13,082 nt of DNA from Rhizobiales bacterium UBA697 (GTDB taxonomy: Bacteria; Pseudomonadota; Alphaproteobacteria; Rhizobiales; Ancalomicrobiaceae), in contig DBMN01000292.1 of the NCBI GenBank assembly GCA_002298965.1, forward strand, positions 1-13,082. Reading direction: 5' to 3'. The notes under the pieces were generated by a model. It saw nothing but the letters and a program-made list of their open reading frames with translations. It did not search any database and had not been told where the DNA came from. The translations under genes were made by a program, and so were the position numbers. Of the stretch, positions 6,266-13,082 are shown piece after piece; position 1 is the stretch's first letter; each line of letters opens with the position of its first letter.

Positions 6266-6280
6266 TGGCACGCGGCTTGC
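6266..6280 (+). promoter_or_regulatory. Sigma-54 (-24/-12) promoter of flgE
   Basis: TGGCAC (6266-6271), five bases, then TTGC (6277-6280) match the RpoN consensus exactly, with GG and GC separated by ten bases. Transcription would start near 6291-6292, leaving a leader of about 43 bases before the flgE ATG. Sigma-54 control of hook genes is well known in Caulobacter and some other Alphaproteobacteria. Confidence 0.85.
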
Positions 6281-6334
6281 GAACACGTTTCCGAACGAGC
6301 CCGACGGCTCAGGTATCGATCGTGGGAGTGAACC

Positions 6335-7675
6335 ATGGGTGTCTATGACGCAATGAGCAACGCGGTGGTCGGCCTCCAGGCCCAGGCCTATGCGCTGCAG
6401 AACATTTCCGGCAACATCGCGAACTCGTCGACGACCGGTTACAAGTCCGTCGAGACCGCCTTCCAGGATCTCCTGACCTCGTCGGGCACCACCTCGACGT
6501 CGCAGAACTCGGCCGCTGTGCAGGCCTCGTCGGTCCTCACCAACACGGTGCAGGGCAACATCGCGGCGACGTCGGTCTCCACCAACATGGCGATCTCGGG
6601 CGACGGCTATTTCCAGGTCCAGTCGAAGGTCGGTGAAGTCGACGGCACGGTGCTGCTCTCCGGCACCAACTACTACACCCGCCAGGGCGACTTCACGATG
6701 AACGCCGACGGCTACATGACCAACACGTCGGGCTTCTTCCTGACCGGTCTGCCGATCGATCCCACCACCGGCAATCCCTCCGGCTCGACCGCCGAGCCGA
6801 TCAAGATCGACACCGGCATCATTCCGGCCAAGGCCACGAGCTCGATCGCCTACGAGGCGAACCTGCCGTCGGCCTCGTCGGTCGCGTCGCTCGCCTCCAC
6901 CGACCTGAACTCGCCGTCGACGGTCGCCGGCTACATCACCGCGTCGGACAACTCGACCTTCCTCACCAAGTCGCTCGCGGGCGGCTCGGTGACGGCCTAC
7001 GACGCGCAGGGCAACGAGGTGACGCTCAACCTGCGTTGGGCCAAGACCGCCACCGACACGACGACCGGCGCCAACACCTGGAGCCTCTATTACCAGAGCG
7101 ACTCCGCCGCGACCGGCACCGATCCGGAGTGGACCAACGTCGGTACCTCCTTCACCTTCAACTCGAGCGGCGCCCGCACGTCGCCGGCCGCCGACTCCAT
7201 CTCGCTCTCCGGCGTCACGGTGAACGGCACCGCGCTGTCGACGATGTCGTTCAACTACGGCTCGAATCTGACCCAGTACAATTCGGGCACGACCGTCACC
7301 CAGACCGACATCACCCAGAACGGCTACAAGGCCGGCACCTACACCGGCCTGACGATCAACTCCGAAGGCATGATCACCGCGTCCTATTCGAACGGCAAGA
7401 CGGTCGATCTCTACAAGGTCGGCATCTACTCGTTCGACGGCGACAGCGAGCTGCTGGCGATCTCGGGCAACGCCTACCAGCAGACCAAGGGGTCGGGCTC
7501 GCCCTATCTCTCCAGCGCCGCCAAGATCTCCGGTTCCGCGCTCGAGGCTTCGAACGTCGACATCACCGACCAGTTCTCGAAGATGATCGTCACCCAGCAG
7601 GCCTATTCGGCCAACTCGAAGGTGATCTCGACCGCCAACAGCATGATGAAGGACGTGCTGGACATCATCCGCTGA
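6335..7675 (+). CDS. flgE: Flagellar hook protein FlgE
   Basis: The 446-residue protein forms the flagellar hook, the universal joint between basal body and filament, and is exported through the flagellar type III system without a cleaved signal. The N-terminus 'MGVYDAMSNAVVGLQAQAYALQ' and 'ANSSTTGYK' (29-37) are the conserved rod/hook D0 signature. The C-terminus 'LEASNVDITDQF' to 'VLDIIR' is the matching D0 helix. Between them lies the variable surface-exposed part, rich in Ser, Thr and Gly; no cysteine is seen. The start has GGGAG at good spacing and sits about 43 bases below a predicted sigma-54 start site. flgK follows after 48 bases, so flgE, flgK and flgL are probably one operon. Codon bias is strong (TCG, GGC, ACC), as expected for a highly expressed gene. 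Confidence 0.96.
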   Translation: MGVYDAMSNAVVGLQAQAYALQNISGNIANSSTTGYKSVETAFQDLLTSSGTTSTSQNSAAVQASSVLTNTVQGNIAATSVSTNMAISGDGYFQVQSKVGEVDGTVLLSGTNYYTRQGDFTMNADGYMTNTSGFFLTGLPIDPTTGNPSGSTAEPIKIDTGIIPAKATSSIAYEANLPSASSVASLASTDLNSPSTVAGYITASDNSTFLTKSLAGGSVTAYDAQGNEVTLNLRWAKTATDTTTGANTWSLYYQSDSAATGTDPEWTNVGTSFTFNSSGARTSPAADSISLSGVTVNGTALSTMSFNYGSNLTQYNSGTTVTQTDITQNGYKAGTYTGLTINSEGMITASYSNGKTVDLYKVGIYSFDGDSELLAISGNAYQQTKGSGSPYLSSAAKISGSALEASNVDITDQFSKMIVTQQAYSANSKVISTANSMMKDVLDIIR

Positions 7676-7723
7676 GGATGAGTCCGGTACGGCATCGGGC
7701 AGGACCGTCGCAGGAGTAGTGTC

Positions 7724-9517
7724 ATGGGTCTCACCACGGCGGTCGGCATCACGGCGAGCGGCCTCAAGGTCACGCAGTCGGCGTCGGCTCTGGTCTCGGC
7801 CAACATCGCCGGTGCCTCGACCGACGGCTACACCTCGAAGCGCACGACCACGCAGGCGATCTACGCCGCGACGGGGCTCGTGGGCTTCGAGACGACGGTG
7901 TCGCGGGCCTTCGACCAGGAGGTCTTCGACCAGCTCGCGACCTCGACCTCGACGGCCTCCTACCTCGACAGCAAGAACGGCTATCTCGAGCAGATCAACG
8001 AGCTGATCGGCTCGACCGAGAACGGCGCTGTGCTGCCCACCGTGCTGTCGACGCTGACCACCGATCTGCAGACGCTCGCCGCGCAGCCCAACAGCGCGGC
8101 GGCGCAGATCCAGGTCGCCAACTCGGCCGGCATCGTCGCCCAGACCCTCAACTCGCTGTCCACGACCGTCTCCGACCTGCAGCAGTCGGTGAACGAGGCG
8201 ATCGGCGAGGGTGTCGACCAGATCAACACCCTCACCAAGCAGATCTCTGACCTCAACGACAAGATCCAGCTGTCCAGCGGCACCGGCGCCGACGCGACCG
8301 GCCTGATGGACGCGCGCGACCAGGCGGTGCTGAAGCTCGCCACCTATGTCGACGTCTCGGTCAAGCAGCAGTCGGACGGCACCGTCCGGGTGTCGACCGG
8401 CTCGGGCCTGACGCTGGTCGACAACACCAAGGCGACCCAGCTGCTGCTCGACAACGACGGCAAGCTGCGGATCGACGACGGCTCTTCCAACGGCGTCGAA
8501 GTCCTGTCTTCGGGCCTCGTCGGCTCGGGCTCGATGGCCGGCCTGTTCGAGGTGCGCGACACCATCCTGCCGCAGGTCCAGAACCAGCTCGACCAGATCG
8601 CCGCGGGGCTCGCCACCGCCTTCTCCGACACCACGACCGCCGGCACCGCCGTCACCTCCGGCTCGGGCGCCGGCTTCGACGTGAACCTCGCCGACCTCGA
8701 GGCCGGCAACAAGGTCACGGTGAAGTGGACCGACACGGCGACCGGCGACACCCACACCGTGTCGCTGATCAAGGGCAACTCGTCGTCGGTCACGTCGCTC
8801 GGCGACGACGCCACGCTCGATCCGAACGACGAGGTGGTCGGCATCGACTTCTCCGGCGGCATGGCGTCGGTCGTCTCGCAGATCCAGGCGGCGCTCGGCT
8901 CGCACGTCGTCGTCTCCAACCCGTCGGGCTCGACGCTCCGCATCGTCGACGACGGCACCTCGGCGGCGACGGTCGGTTCGGTCTCCAAGACCGTCTCGGC
9001 GACCTCCGAACAGAACGGAACGAAGGCGCTGCCGCTCTTCACCGACGGAACCGGCTACTACACCGGGTCCTTCGACGGCGGTTCGCAGATGAGCGGCTTC
9101 GCCTCGCGCATCCGCATCAACGCCGACGTCGCGAGCGATCCCTCGCTGCTCGTCGAATATTCCTCGACCACCGAGACGGGCGACGCCGCGCGGCCGAACG
9201 CGCTCTATTCGGCGCTGGTCGACACCAAGTCGTCGACCGTGCTCGGCAACGGCACCAAGGCGAGCTCGTCGACGGTCGCCGGCTTCGCCAACTCGATGGT
9301 CTCCTATTGGGCCGGCCAGTCGGAGACGCAGCAGACGCTGGTCGACAACCAGTCGATCATCCAGTCGAACCTGCGGACCCGCATGAGCAACACCTCGGCG
9401 GTCGACACCGACACCGAACTGACCAAGCTCATCCAGCTCCAGTCCTATTATTCCGCCAATGCCCAGGTGCTGTCGACGCTGCGCGACATGCTCGACACCC
9501 TGGTCAACGCGATCTGA
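7724..9517 (+). CDS. flgK: Flagellar hook-associated protein 1 FlgK
   Basis: The 597-residue protein is the first hook-filament junction protein, sitting directly on FlgE at the hook tip. The N-terminal 'GITASGLKVTQSASALVSANIAGASTDGYTSKR' pattern (8-40) and the C-terminal 'LTKLIQLQSYYSANAQVLSTLRDMLDTL' pattern (566-593) are the paired terminal helices of this family. A helical D1 region covers roughly 60-210 and 525-560. Residues about 315-430 form a beta-rich insert ('KVTVKWTDTATGDTHTVSLI', then a short helix at 380-392), comparable to one in the downstream FlgL. AGGAG precedes the ATG. It is longer than enterobacterial FlgK (about 550) because of this outer domain. No separate promoter is seen in the 48-base gap after flgE. 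Confidence 0.95.
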   Translation: MGLTTAVGITASGLKVTQSASALVSANIAGASTDGYTSKRTTTQAIYAATGLVGFETTVSRAFDQEVFDQLATSTSTASYLDSKNGYLEQINELIGSTENGAVLPTVLSTLTTDLQTLAAQPNSAAAQIQVANSAGIVAQTLNSLSTTVSDLQQSVNEAIGEGVDQINTLTKQISDLNDKIQLSSGTGADATGLMDARDQAVLKLATYVDVSVKQQSDGTVRVSTGSGLTLVDNTKATQLLLDNDGKLRIDDGSSNGVEVLSSGLVGSGSMAGLFEVRDTILPQVQNQLDQIAAGLATAFSDTTTAGTAVTSGSGAGFDVNLADLEAGNKVTVKWTDTATGDTHTVSLIKGNSSSVTSLGDDATLDPNDEVVGIDFSGGMASVVSQIQAALGSHVVVSNPSGSTLRIVDDGTSAATVGSVSKTVSATSEQNGTKALPLFTDGTGYYTGSFDGGSQMSGFASRIRINADVASDPSLLVEYSSTTETGDAARPNALYSALVDTKSSTVLGNGTKASSSTVAGFANSMVSYWAGQSETQQTLVDNQSIIQSNLRTRMSNTSAVDTDTELTKLIQLQSYYSANAQVLSTLRDMLDTLVNAI

Positions 9518-9531
9518 TCGAGGCCACCCCG

Positions 9532-11034
9532 ATGGACGTCAAGGCCTTCTCCTACACCGGTCTCAACGGCTCGCTCGCCTCGCGGCTGACCTCCCAGCGC
9601 GCGCGGCTCTCCGACCTCACGACCCAGGAGACCACCGGTCTCAAGTCGACGACCTACGAAGGCATCGACAACCGCACGCTGACGCTGTCCTGCCAGTCGA
9701 AGATCAAGCAGATCGAGGGCTACCAGTCGACGATCTCGGCGATCGACACGCGGCTGCAGGTGATCGGCAACTCGATCGACTCGATGAACGACCTGTCGCA
9801 CACGCTGTCGAGCAATCTGGGCACCAACGGCTACCAGTTGACCTCGTCCGGCCGGACGTCGGAACAGATCGCCGCCTCGAATGCGCTCGAGGCCTATGTC
9901 TCGACGCTCAACACCGAGGTCGACGGCGTCTATCTCTTCGCCGGCAAGTCGAGCGACAGCTCGCCGGTCGTCGACATGAACACGATGATCGAGGGCGACG
10001 GAACCCGCGCCGGCTATCGTCAGGTGATGGAAGAGCGCCAGCAGGCCGACCTCGGGTCGGACGGGCTCGGCCGCCTCGACCTGACGTCGTCGGGCACCAC
10101 CGTGACGCTGGCCGAGGACGGCTCGCATCCCTTCGGCATGAAGCTGTCGGCCGCCTCTTCGACGCTGTCGGGCGCGACCGTGACCGGCCCCTCCGGTACG
10201 CCGTCGACGATGTCGGTCGACTTCACGGCGCAGCCGACCTCCGGGCAGAAGCTCGAGCTGACCGTGACCCAGCCGGACGGCACCAAGACGTCGATCACCC
10301 TGACCGCGGGCGACACGACCGACACCACCAAGGGCACCTTCGCGATCGGCGCGACGGCGGCCGACACGGCGGCGAACTTCCAGTCGGTGTTGCAGGCCCG
10401 GCTCGAGGCGGTGGCGGCGTCCGACACCAAGGCGGCGTCGGCCTCGGTGGCCGCCGACAACTTCTTCGACACCGCCGGCGGGGCCTCGCCGATGCGGGTT
10501 TCCGGCACCTCGCCGTTCTACAACGCGACCTCGCTCACCGCCGGCACATCGGCCGACACCGTGACCTGGTATCGCGGCACCAACAATTCCGATACGCCGC
10601 GGCTCGATGCCGAGGCGCGGGTCGGCGAGGGCCTGACCGTGAACTACGGCGTGCGCGCCAACGAGGACGCCTTCACTTCGCAGATCAAGCAGCTGGCCGT
10701 CGTCTCGACGATGGACGTCTCCGACGGCGACGACACCGCCAAGGCGCTGTGGGCCTCGGTGGTCTCGCGCACCAAGGGCACGCTCGCCGCCACCACCGGC
10801 AACGACACGCTGCAGTCGGTCGCCGCCGAGATCGCCGGCGCGCGCAAGACCGCGTCCTCGGCGGACGAGCGCATGACGATCGCGGCGAACACCTATCAGG
10901 ACACGATCGACAAGTCGCTGTCGGTCGACGACACCCAGTTGGCGGTCGAGATCACGACGCTGAACACCCAGATCGAGGCGAGCTACAAGGCCTCCTCGAT
11001 CCTCTACAAGCTGTCGCTCACCAACTACCTCTGA
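9532..11034 (+). CDS. flgL: Flagellar hook-associated protein 3 FlgL
   Basis: The 500-residue protein is the second junction protein, linking FlgK to flagellin, and is flagellin-related. The N-terminal helices run to about residue 135 ('LTTQETTGLKST' near 29-40), and the C-terminal helices about 425-500 end in 'ASSILYKLSLTNYL'. Between them is a large beta-rich part (about 180-350), including a module at 225-320 similar in layout to the FlgK insert. It is markedly longer than enterobacterial FlgL (about 320 residues); the extra length is surface domain. The ATG at 9532, 14 bases after the flgK stop, gives the proper N-terminus; frames opening further upstream overlap flgK and are not real. 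A single Cys (C54) is present. A strong terminator follows. Confidence 0.92.
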   Translation: MDVKAFSYTGLNGSLASRLTSQRARLSDLTTQETTGLKSTTYEGIDNRTLTLSCQSKIKQIEGYQSTISAIDTRLQVIGNSIDSMNDLSHTLSSNLGTNGYQLTSSGRTSEQIAASNALEAYVSTLNTEVDGVYLFAGKSSDSSPVVDMNTMIEGDGTRAGYRQVMEERQQADLGSDGLGRLDLTSSGTTVTLAEDGSHPFGMKLSAASSTLSGATVTGPSGTPSTMSVDFTAQPTSGQKLELTVTQPDGTKTSITLTAGDTTDTTKGTFAIGATAADTAANFQSVLQARLEAVAASDTKAASASVAADNFFDTAGGASPMRVSGTSPFYNATSLTAGTSADTVTWYRGTNNSDTPRLDAEARVGEGLTVNYGVRANEDAFTSQIKQLAVVSTMDVSDGDDTAKALWASVVSRTKGTLAATTGNDTLQSVAAEIAGARKTASSADERMTIAANTYQDTIDKSLSVDDTQLAVEITTLNTQIEASYKASSILYKLSLTNYL

Positions 11035-11063
11035 CGCGCATTCCCCGGATCGGCGGGGCAGGG

Positions 11064-11098
11064 CAGGGCGGGAGACGATCCCGCCCTGTTTCCTTTTG
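11064..11098 (+). terminator. Rho-independent terminator after flgL
   Basis: CAGGGCGGG (11064-11072) pairs perfectly with CCCGCCCTG (11080-11088) around a 7-base loop, followed by TTTCCTTTTG. It lies 30 bases after the flgL stop and should end the flgE-flgK-flgL transcript, separating it from the glycosyltransferase-like pair. Confidence 0.9.
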
Positions 11099-11143
11099 CG
11101 CCGGAGTGGCGTCCAATGCCGCGTGAACACGGGGGATTCGACG

Positions 11144-11971
11144 ATGAAGGTGCTGATCGCCACACCGGTCTACGGCGACACGATTTCGACCGGCTGCCAC
11201 CTGTCGATCATCGAGACGATCGGCTTCTTCGCGCGCGAGTTCCCGCACATCGAGTTCGTCAGCCAGGTGCTCTCGACGTCGTTCTTCCCGCACGCTCGCA
11301 ACGCCCTGGTGTCGAACTTCGTCAACGACGCGAGCTTCACCCACATCCTCTTCGTCGACAGCGACATGGGCTTCACGCCCGAGCTGGTCGCCAAGATGCT
11401 GGCCTTCGGCAAGCCGGTGGTCGGCGCGATCTATCCGGAGAAGTCGCGCAGCTTCGATGCGTTCCGCCGTCTCCTCCAGGAGGACGGCAACACGATGCGG
11501 GCGCAGCTCGGTTCGGTCGAATACGTCTATGGCGGCGATGCGATCGTCACCAACCGGACGCGCGACGGTCGCGAGGAGATCGAGGTGGTCGACGGTTTCG
11601 TCCGGGTGAACCGGGCCGGCACCGGCATCCTGCTGATCTCGCGCGAGGCGATCGACAGGATCCGCGAGACCTATCCCGAACTGTGGACGGCCGAGCCGTC
11701 GGAGTGGGTCAAGACCACCGGACACCGCGGCGGCGGGCTGTTGCAGTGTTTCGCCGTGATTCCGAGCGCCGACGGCGTCGAGATCGGCGCGGACATCGCC
11801 TTCTCGCGACGCTGGGTCGAGGGCTGCGGCGGCGAGATCTGGTCCTGCGTCGACGAGGCGATCATCCGCACCGGCTCGGAGAACTACGTCGGCCAGTTCC
11901 TGGCGCATCTGCGCGCCACGGAGACGCAGGATCGTCGCGTGGTGGAGCGCAAGTCTGCGCCGCAGGGCTGA
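11144..11971 (+). CDS. Putative GT-A-like glycosyltransferase, first of a tandem pair
   Basis: The 275-residue protein looks like a short GT-A-fold glycosyltransferase of a kind also common in phage genomes. The N-terminal 'MKVLIATPVYGD' resembles a first Rossmann-like strand. 'ARN' (51-53) is followed by 'SFTHILFVDSDMGF' (64-77), whose DSD (72-74) fits the metal- and nucleotide-sugar-binding DXD motif. 'AIYPEK' (95-100), 'AGTGILLISR' (158-167) and 'GADIAFSRRW' (215-224) are shared with the next gene. There is no signal peptide or membrane segment, so it should be cytoplasmic. GGGGGA stands 7 bases before the ATG at 11144; an upstream ATG at 11096 falls in the terminator tail and adds an unlikely leader. 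Donor and acceptor are unknown; position between flgL and flagellin suggests flagellar glycosylation (inference). Confidence 0.8.
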   Translation: MKVLIATPVYGDTISTGCHLSIIETIGFFAREFPHIEFVSQVLSTSFFPHARNALVSNFVNDASFTHILFVDSDMGFTPELVAKMLAFGKPVVGAIYPEKSRSFDAFRRLLQEDGNTMRAQLGSVEYVYGGDAIVTNRTRDGREEIEVVDGFVRVNRAGTGILLISREAIDRIRETYPELWTAEPSEWVKTTGHRGGGLLQCFAVIPSADGVEIGADIAFSRRWVEGCGGEIWSCVDEAIIRTGSENYVGQFLAHLRATETQDRRVVERKSAPQG

Positions 11972-11984
11972 CGGAGGCGGTGCG

Positions 11985-12845
11985 ATGAAGATTCTCGTCG
12001 GCACGCCGGCCTACGGCGATCGCGTGATGACCGGCTATCACGCCTCGGTCACCGATCTGGTTCTGGCCTTCGCCCGGGCGGCACCCGACATCGAGTTCGT
12101 CCACAAGGTGATCGACGTGCCCGTGCTGGCGACGGCGCGCAACATCATGGCGTCGATGGTGCTGAACGATCCGAGCTTCACGCATCTGCTGTTCATCGAC
12201 GCCGACATGGGCTTCTCGCCGACGCTGATCGCGCGGATGCTGGCCTTCCGCAAGCCGTTCATCGGCTCGATCTATCCGTCCAAGACCGACAGTTTCGAAG
12301 CCTTCATGGAACTGGCGAAGACGCATCCGGAGGCGAGCACGCTGCAGCTGCGCCTGGCGGCGTCGCGCTACATCTGCGGCGGCGAGGCGATCCTGCGCAA
12401 CATCGTCGGCGGCGGGCACGGGCTCGAGGTGATCGACGGCTTCGTGCGGGTGAAGGCTTCGGGCACCGGCATCATGCTGATCGAGCGCGGCGTCTTCGAA
12501 CGTCTGCGCGACAATCTGCCCGACATGTGGATCGCCGAACCGGGCGAGGCGGTGCGCCGCTGGGGGCTCGAGCAGGGCGGACTGTTCCGCGGCTTCGACA
12601 CGATCGTCAATCCCGACGGCTACCACGTCGGCGAGGACATCGCCTTCTGCCTGCGCTGGGTGCTCGACGGCGGCGAGATCTGGGCGGCGATCGACGAGGC
12701 GATCGTGCATTCCGGCATCGGCTACTATCGGGGCCATGCCCTGACGGCCCTGAAGACCGAGAAGCGCCGGGTGCGCGAGGTTCGGCGCCATTCCAAGGGG
12801 GCGAAGGACCCCTGGTTCCGGAGAGTGCTCGCCGAGCGGACGTGA
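11985..12845 (+). CDS. Putative GT-A-like glycosyltransferase, second of a tandem pair
   Basis: The 286-residue protein is a paralogue of the preceding gene: by eye 52 of the first 100 residues are identical with no gaps. It carries 'FTHLLFIDADMGF' with DAD at 72-74, 'SIYPSK' (95-100), 'SGTGIMLIER' (159-168) and 'GEDIAFCLRW' (216-225). The last ('GED...W') resembles the catalytic/acceptor-side ED motif of GT-A enzymes, and is 'GAD' in the first copy. The C-terminal ~25 residues are Arg/Lys-rich and not shared with its neighbour. GGAGG precedes the start, 13 bases after the previous stop, so the two are one operon. It converges on the flagellin gene. The fold assignment is fairly sure; sugar and target are unknown. 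Confidence 0.82.
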   Translation: MKILVGTPAYGDRVMTGYHASVTDLVLAFARAAPDIEFVHKVIDVPVLATARNIMASMVLNDPSFTHLLFIDADMGFSPTLIARMLAFRKPFIGSIYPSKTDSFEAFMELAKTHPEASTLQLRLAASRYICGGEAILRNIVGGGHGLEVIDGFVRVKASGTGIMLIERGVFERLRDNLPDMWIAEPGEAVRRWGLEQGGLFRGFDTIVNPDGYHVGEDIAFCLRWVLDGGEIWAAIDEAIVHSGIGYYRGHALTALKTEKRRVREVRRHSKGAKDPWFRRVLAERT

Positions 12846-12857
12846 TCGACGACGCGA

Positions 12858-12892
12858 CAAAAGAAAACGGCGGCGAACCGAGGTTCGCCGCC
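12858..12892 (-). terminator. Rho-independent terminator of the flagellin gene
   Basis: GGCGGCGAACC (12869-12879) pairs perfectly with GGTTCGCCGCC (12882-12892), an 11-base stem. On the minus strand the hairpin is followed by GTTTTCTTTTG. It lies 28 bases after the flagellin stop. The T-tract exists only on the minus-strand side, so it serves the flagellin, though the stem may also slow transcripts coming from the glycosyltransferase side. Confidence 0.9.
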
Positions 12893-12920
12893 GCTTCGCG
12901 TTCGTCCGAGAGCCGTTCGA

Positions 12921-13082
12921 TCAGAACAGCTGCAGGATGCTCTGGTCGGCCTGGTTGGCCAGCGACAGGGCCTTGGTCGACAGGCTCTGACGGGTCTGCA
13001 GGGCGAGAAGGTTCGCCGATTCGGCGTTGGTGTCGGCCGCCACCAGCTGGTCGGCACCGGAGGTCAGGGTCGAGACCATGTT
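12921..13082 (-). CDS. fliC: Flagellin, C-terminal 53 residues (cut by window edge)
   Basis: The minus strand from the window edge to the TGA at 12921-12923 encodes 53 residues with the conserved flagellin D0 C-terminus: 'ADTNAESANLLALQTRQSLS' followed by 'TKALSLANQADQSILQLF'. This is the filament subunit, exported through the flagellar apparatus and polymerised under the cap. The N-terminus and promoter lie beyond the window. It converges with the glycosyltransferase-like pair, with a strong terminator between them. The symbol is given by family; alphaproteobacteria often have several flagellin genes, so which paralogue this is cannot be said. Confidence 0.93.
   Translation of the reverse strand, partial: NMVSTLTSGADQLVAADTNAESANLLALQTRQSLSTKALSLANQADQSILQLF

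Larger units (their letters stand above)
6107..6334. other. Intergenic regulatory region between the MoxR-type gene and flgE
   Basis: No gene is seen in these 228 bases. They hold a palindrome (6148-6181), a sigma-54 promoter (6266-6280), and a ribosome site GGGAG before the flgE start at 6335. Any promoter for the divergent MoxR-type gene must also lie here, but I could not pick out a convincing sigma-70-type one. Confidence 0.7.

Noticed and set aside
6251..8905. Open frame of 884 codons antisense to flgE and flgK
   Set aside because: It mirrors the codon bias of the real genes on the other strand, is rich in Arg/Gly/Asp/Val in a shadow-like pattern, has no family motif, and would cross a sigma-54 promoter.
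9448..11163. Open frame of 571 codons antisense to flgL
   Set aside because: Low-complexity Arg/Gly/Val shadow translation; flgL is the clear gene here and the frame runs through its terminator.
1..13082. CRISPR array, tRNA, rRNA, transposase or phage integration signals
   Set aside because: None seen by eye: no regularly spaced repeats beyond the coding tract in ycjX, no transposase motifs and no tRNA-like cloverleaf. The glycosyltransferase pair resembles phage proteins but is not accompanied by phage genes.

Overview
The window reads as a high-GC alphaproteobacterium, probably Hyphomicrobiales (Rhizobiales). Support: the ycjX/ycjF pair, the flgE-flgK-flgL hook block with an alphaproteobacterial-type flagellin beside it, strong TCG/GGC/ACC codon preference, and TGA as the stop of every gene except the leftmost. 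No genus can be named from the sequence alone.

Left edge (1 to about 963, minus strand): an open reading frame that joins two unrelated proteins in frame. Its first ~113 residues are the start of a YcjF/TIGR01620-type membrane protein, sitting correctly behind ycjX. From about base 620 leftwards it becomes the C-terminal half of a gammaproteobacterial-type Na+/H+ antiporter, with a TAA stop and its own hairpin near base 1. This is either a chimeric assembly or a real recombination joint.

Housekeeping part (960-6106): ycjX (GTPase-like, minus) with a repetitive acidic insert very dense in GANTC; a SixA-like histidine phosphatase (minus), divergent from a small FmdB-type zinc ribbon protein (plus); a DUF2975 membrane protein and Xre-type regulator pair (minus), divergent from an unrecognised lipoprotein (plus) across an inverted repeat; and a MoxR-type AAA+ ATPase (minus) convergent with the lipoprotein and lacking its usual VWA partner on the downstream side.

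Flagellar part (6107-13082): a 228-base intergenic region carries a consensus sigma-54 promoter and an upstream palindrome, followed by flgE (hook), flgK and flgL (hook-filament junction proteins), closed by a strong terminator. Two tandem paralogous GT-A-like putative glycosyltransferases follow. They converge on the 3' end of a flagellin gene (minus strand, cut by the window edge), separated by a near-perfect terminator hairpin for the flagellin. The hook, junction and filament genes are parts of one extracellular structure. The position of the glycosyltransferase pair between flgL and flagellin makes flagellin or hook-protein glycosylation a reasonable but unproven guess.
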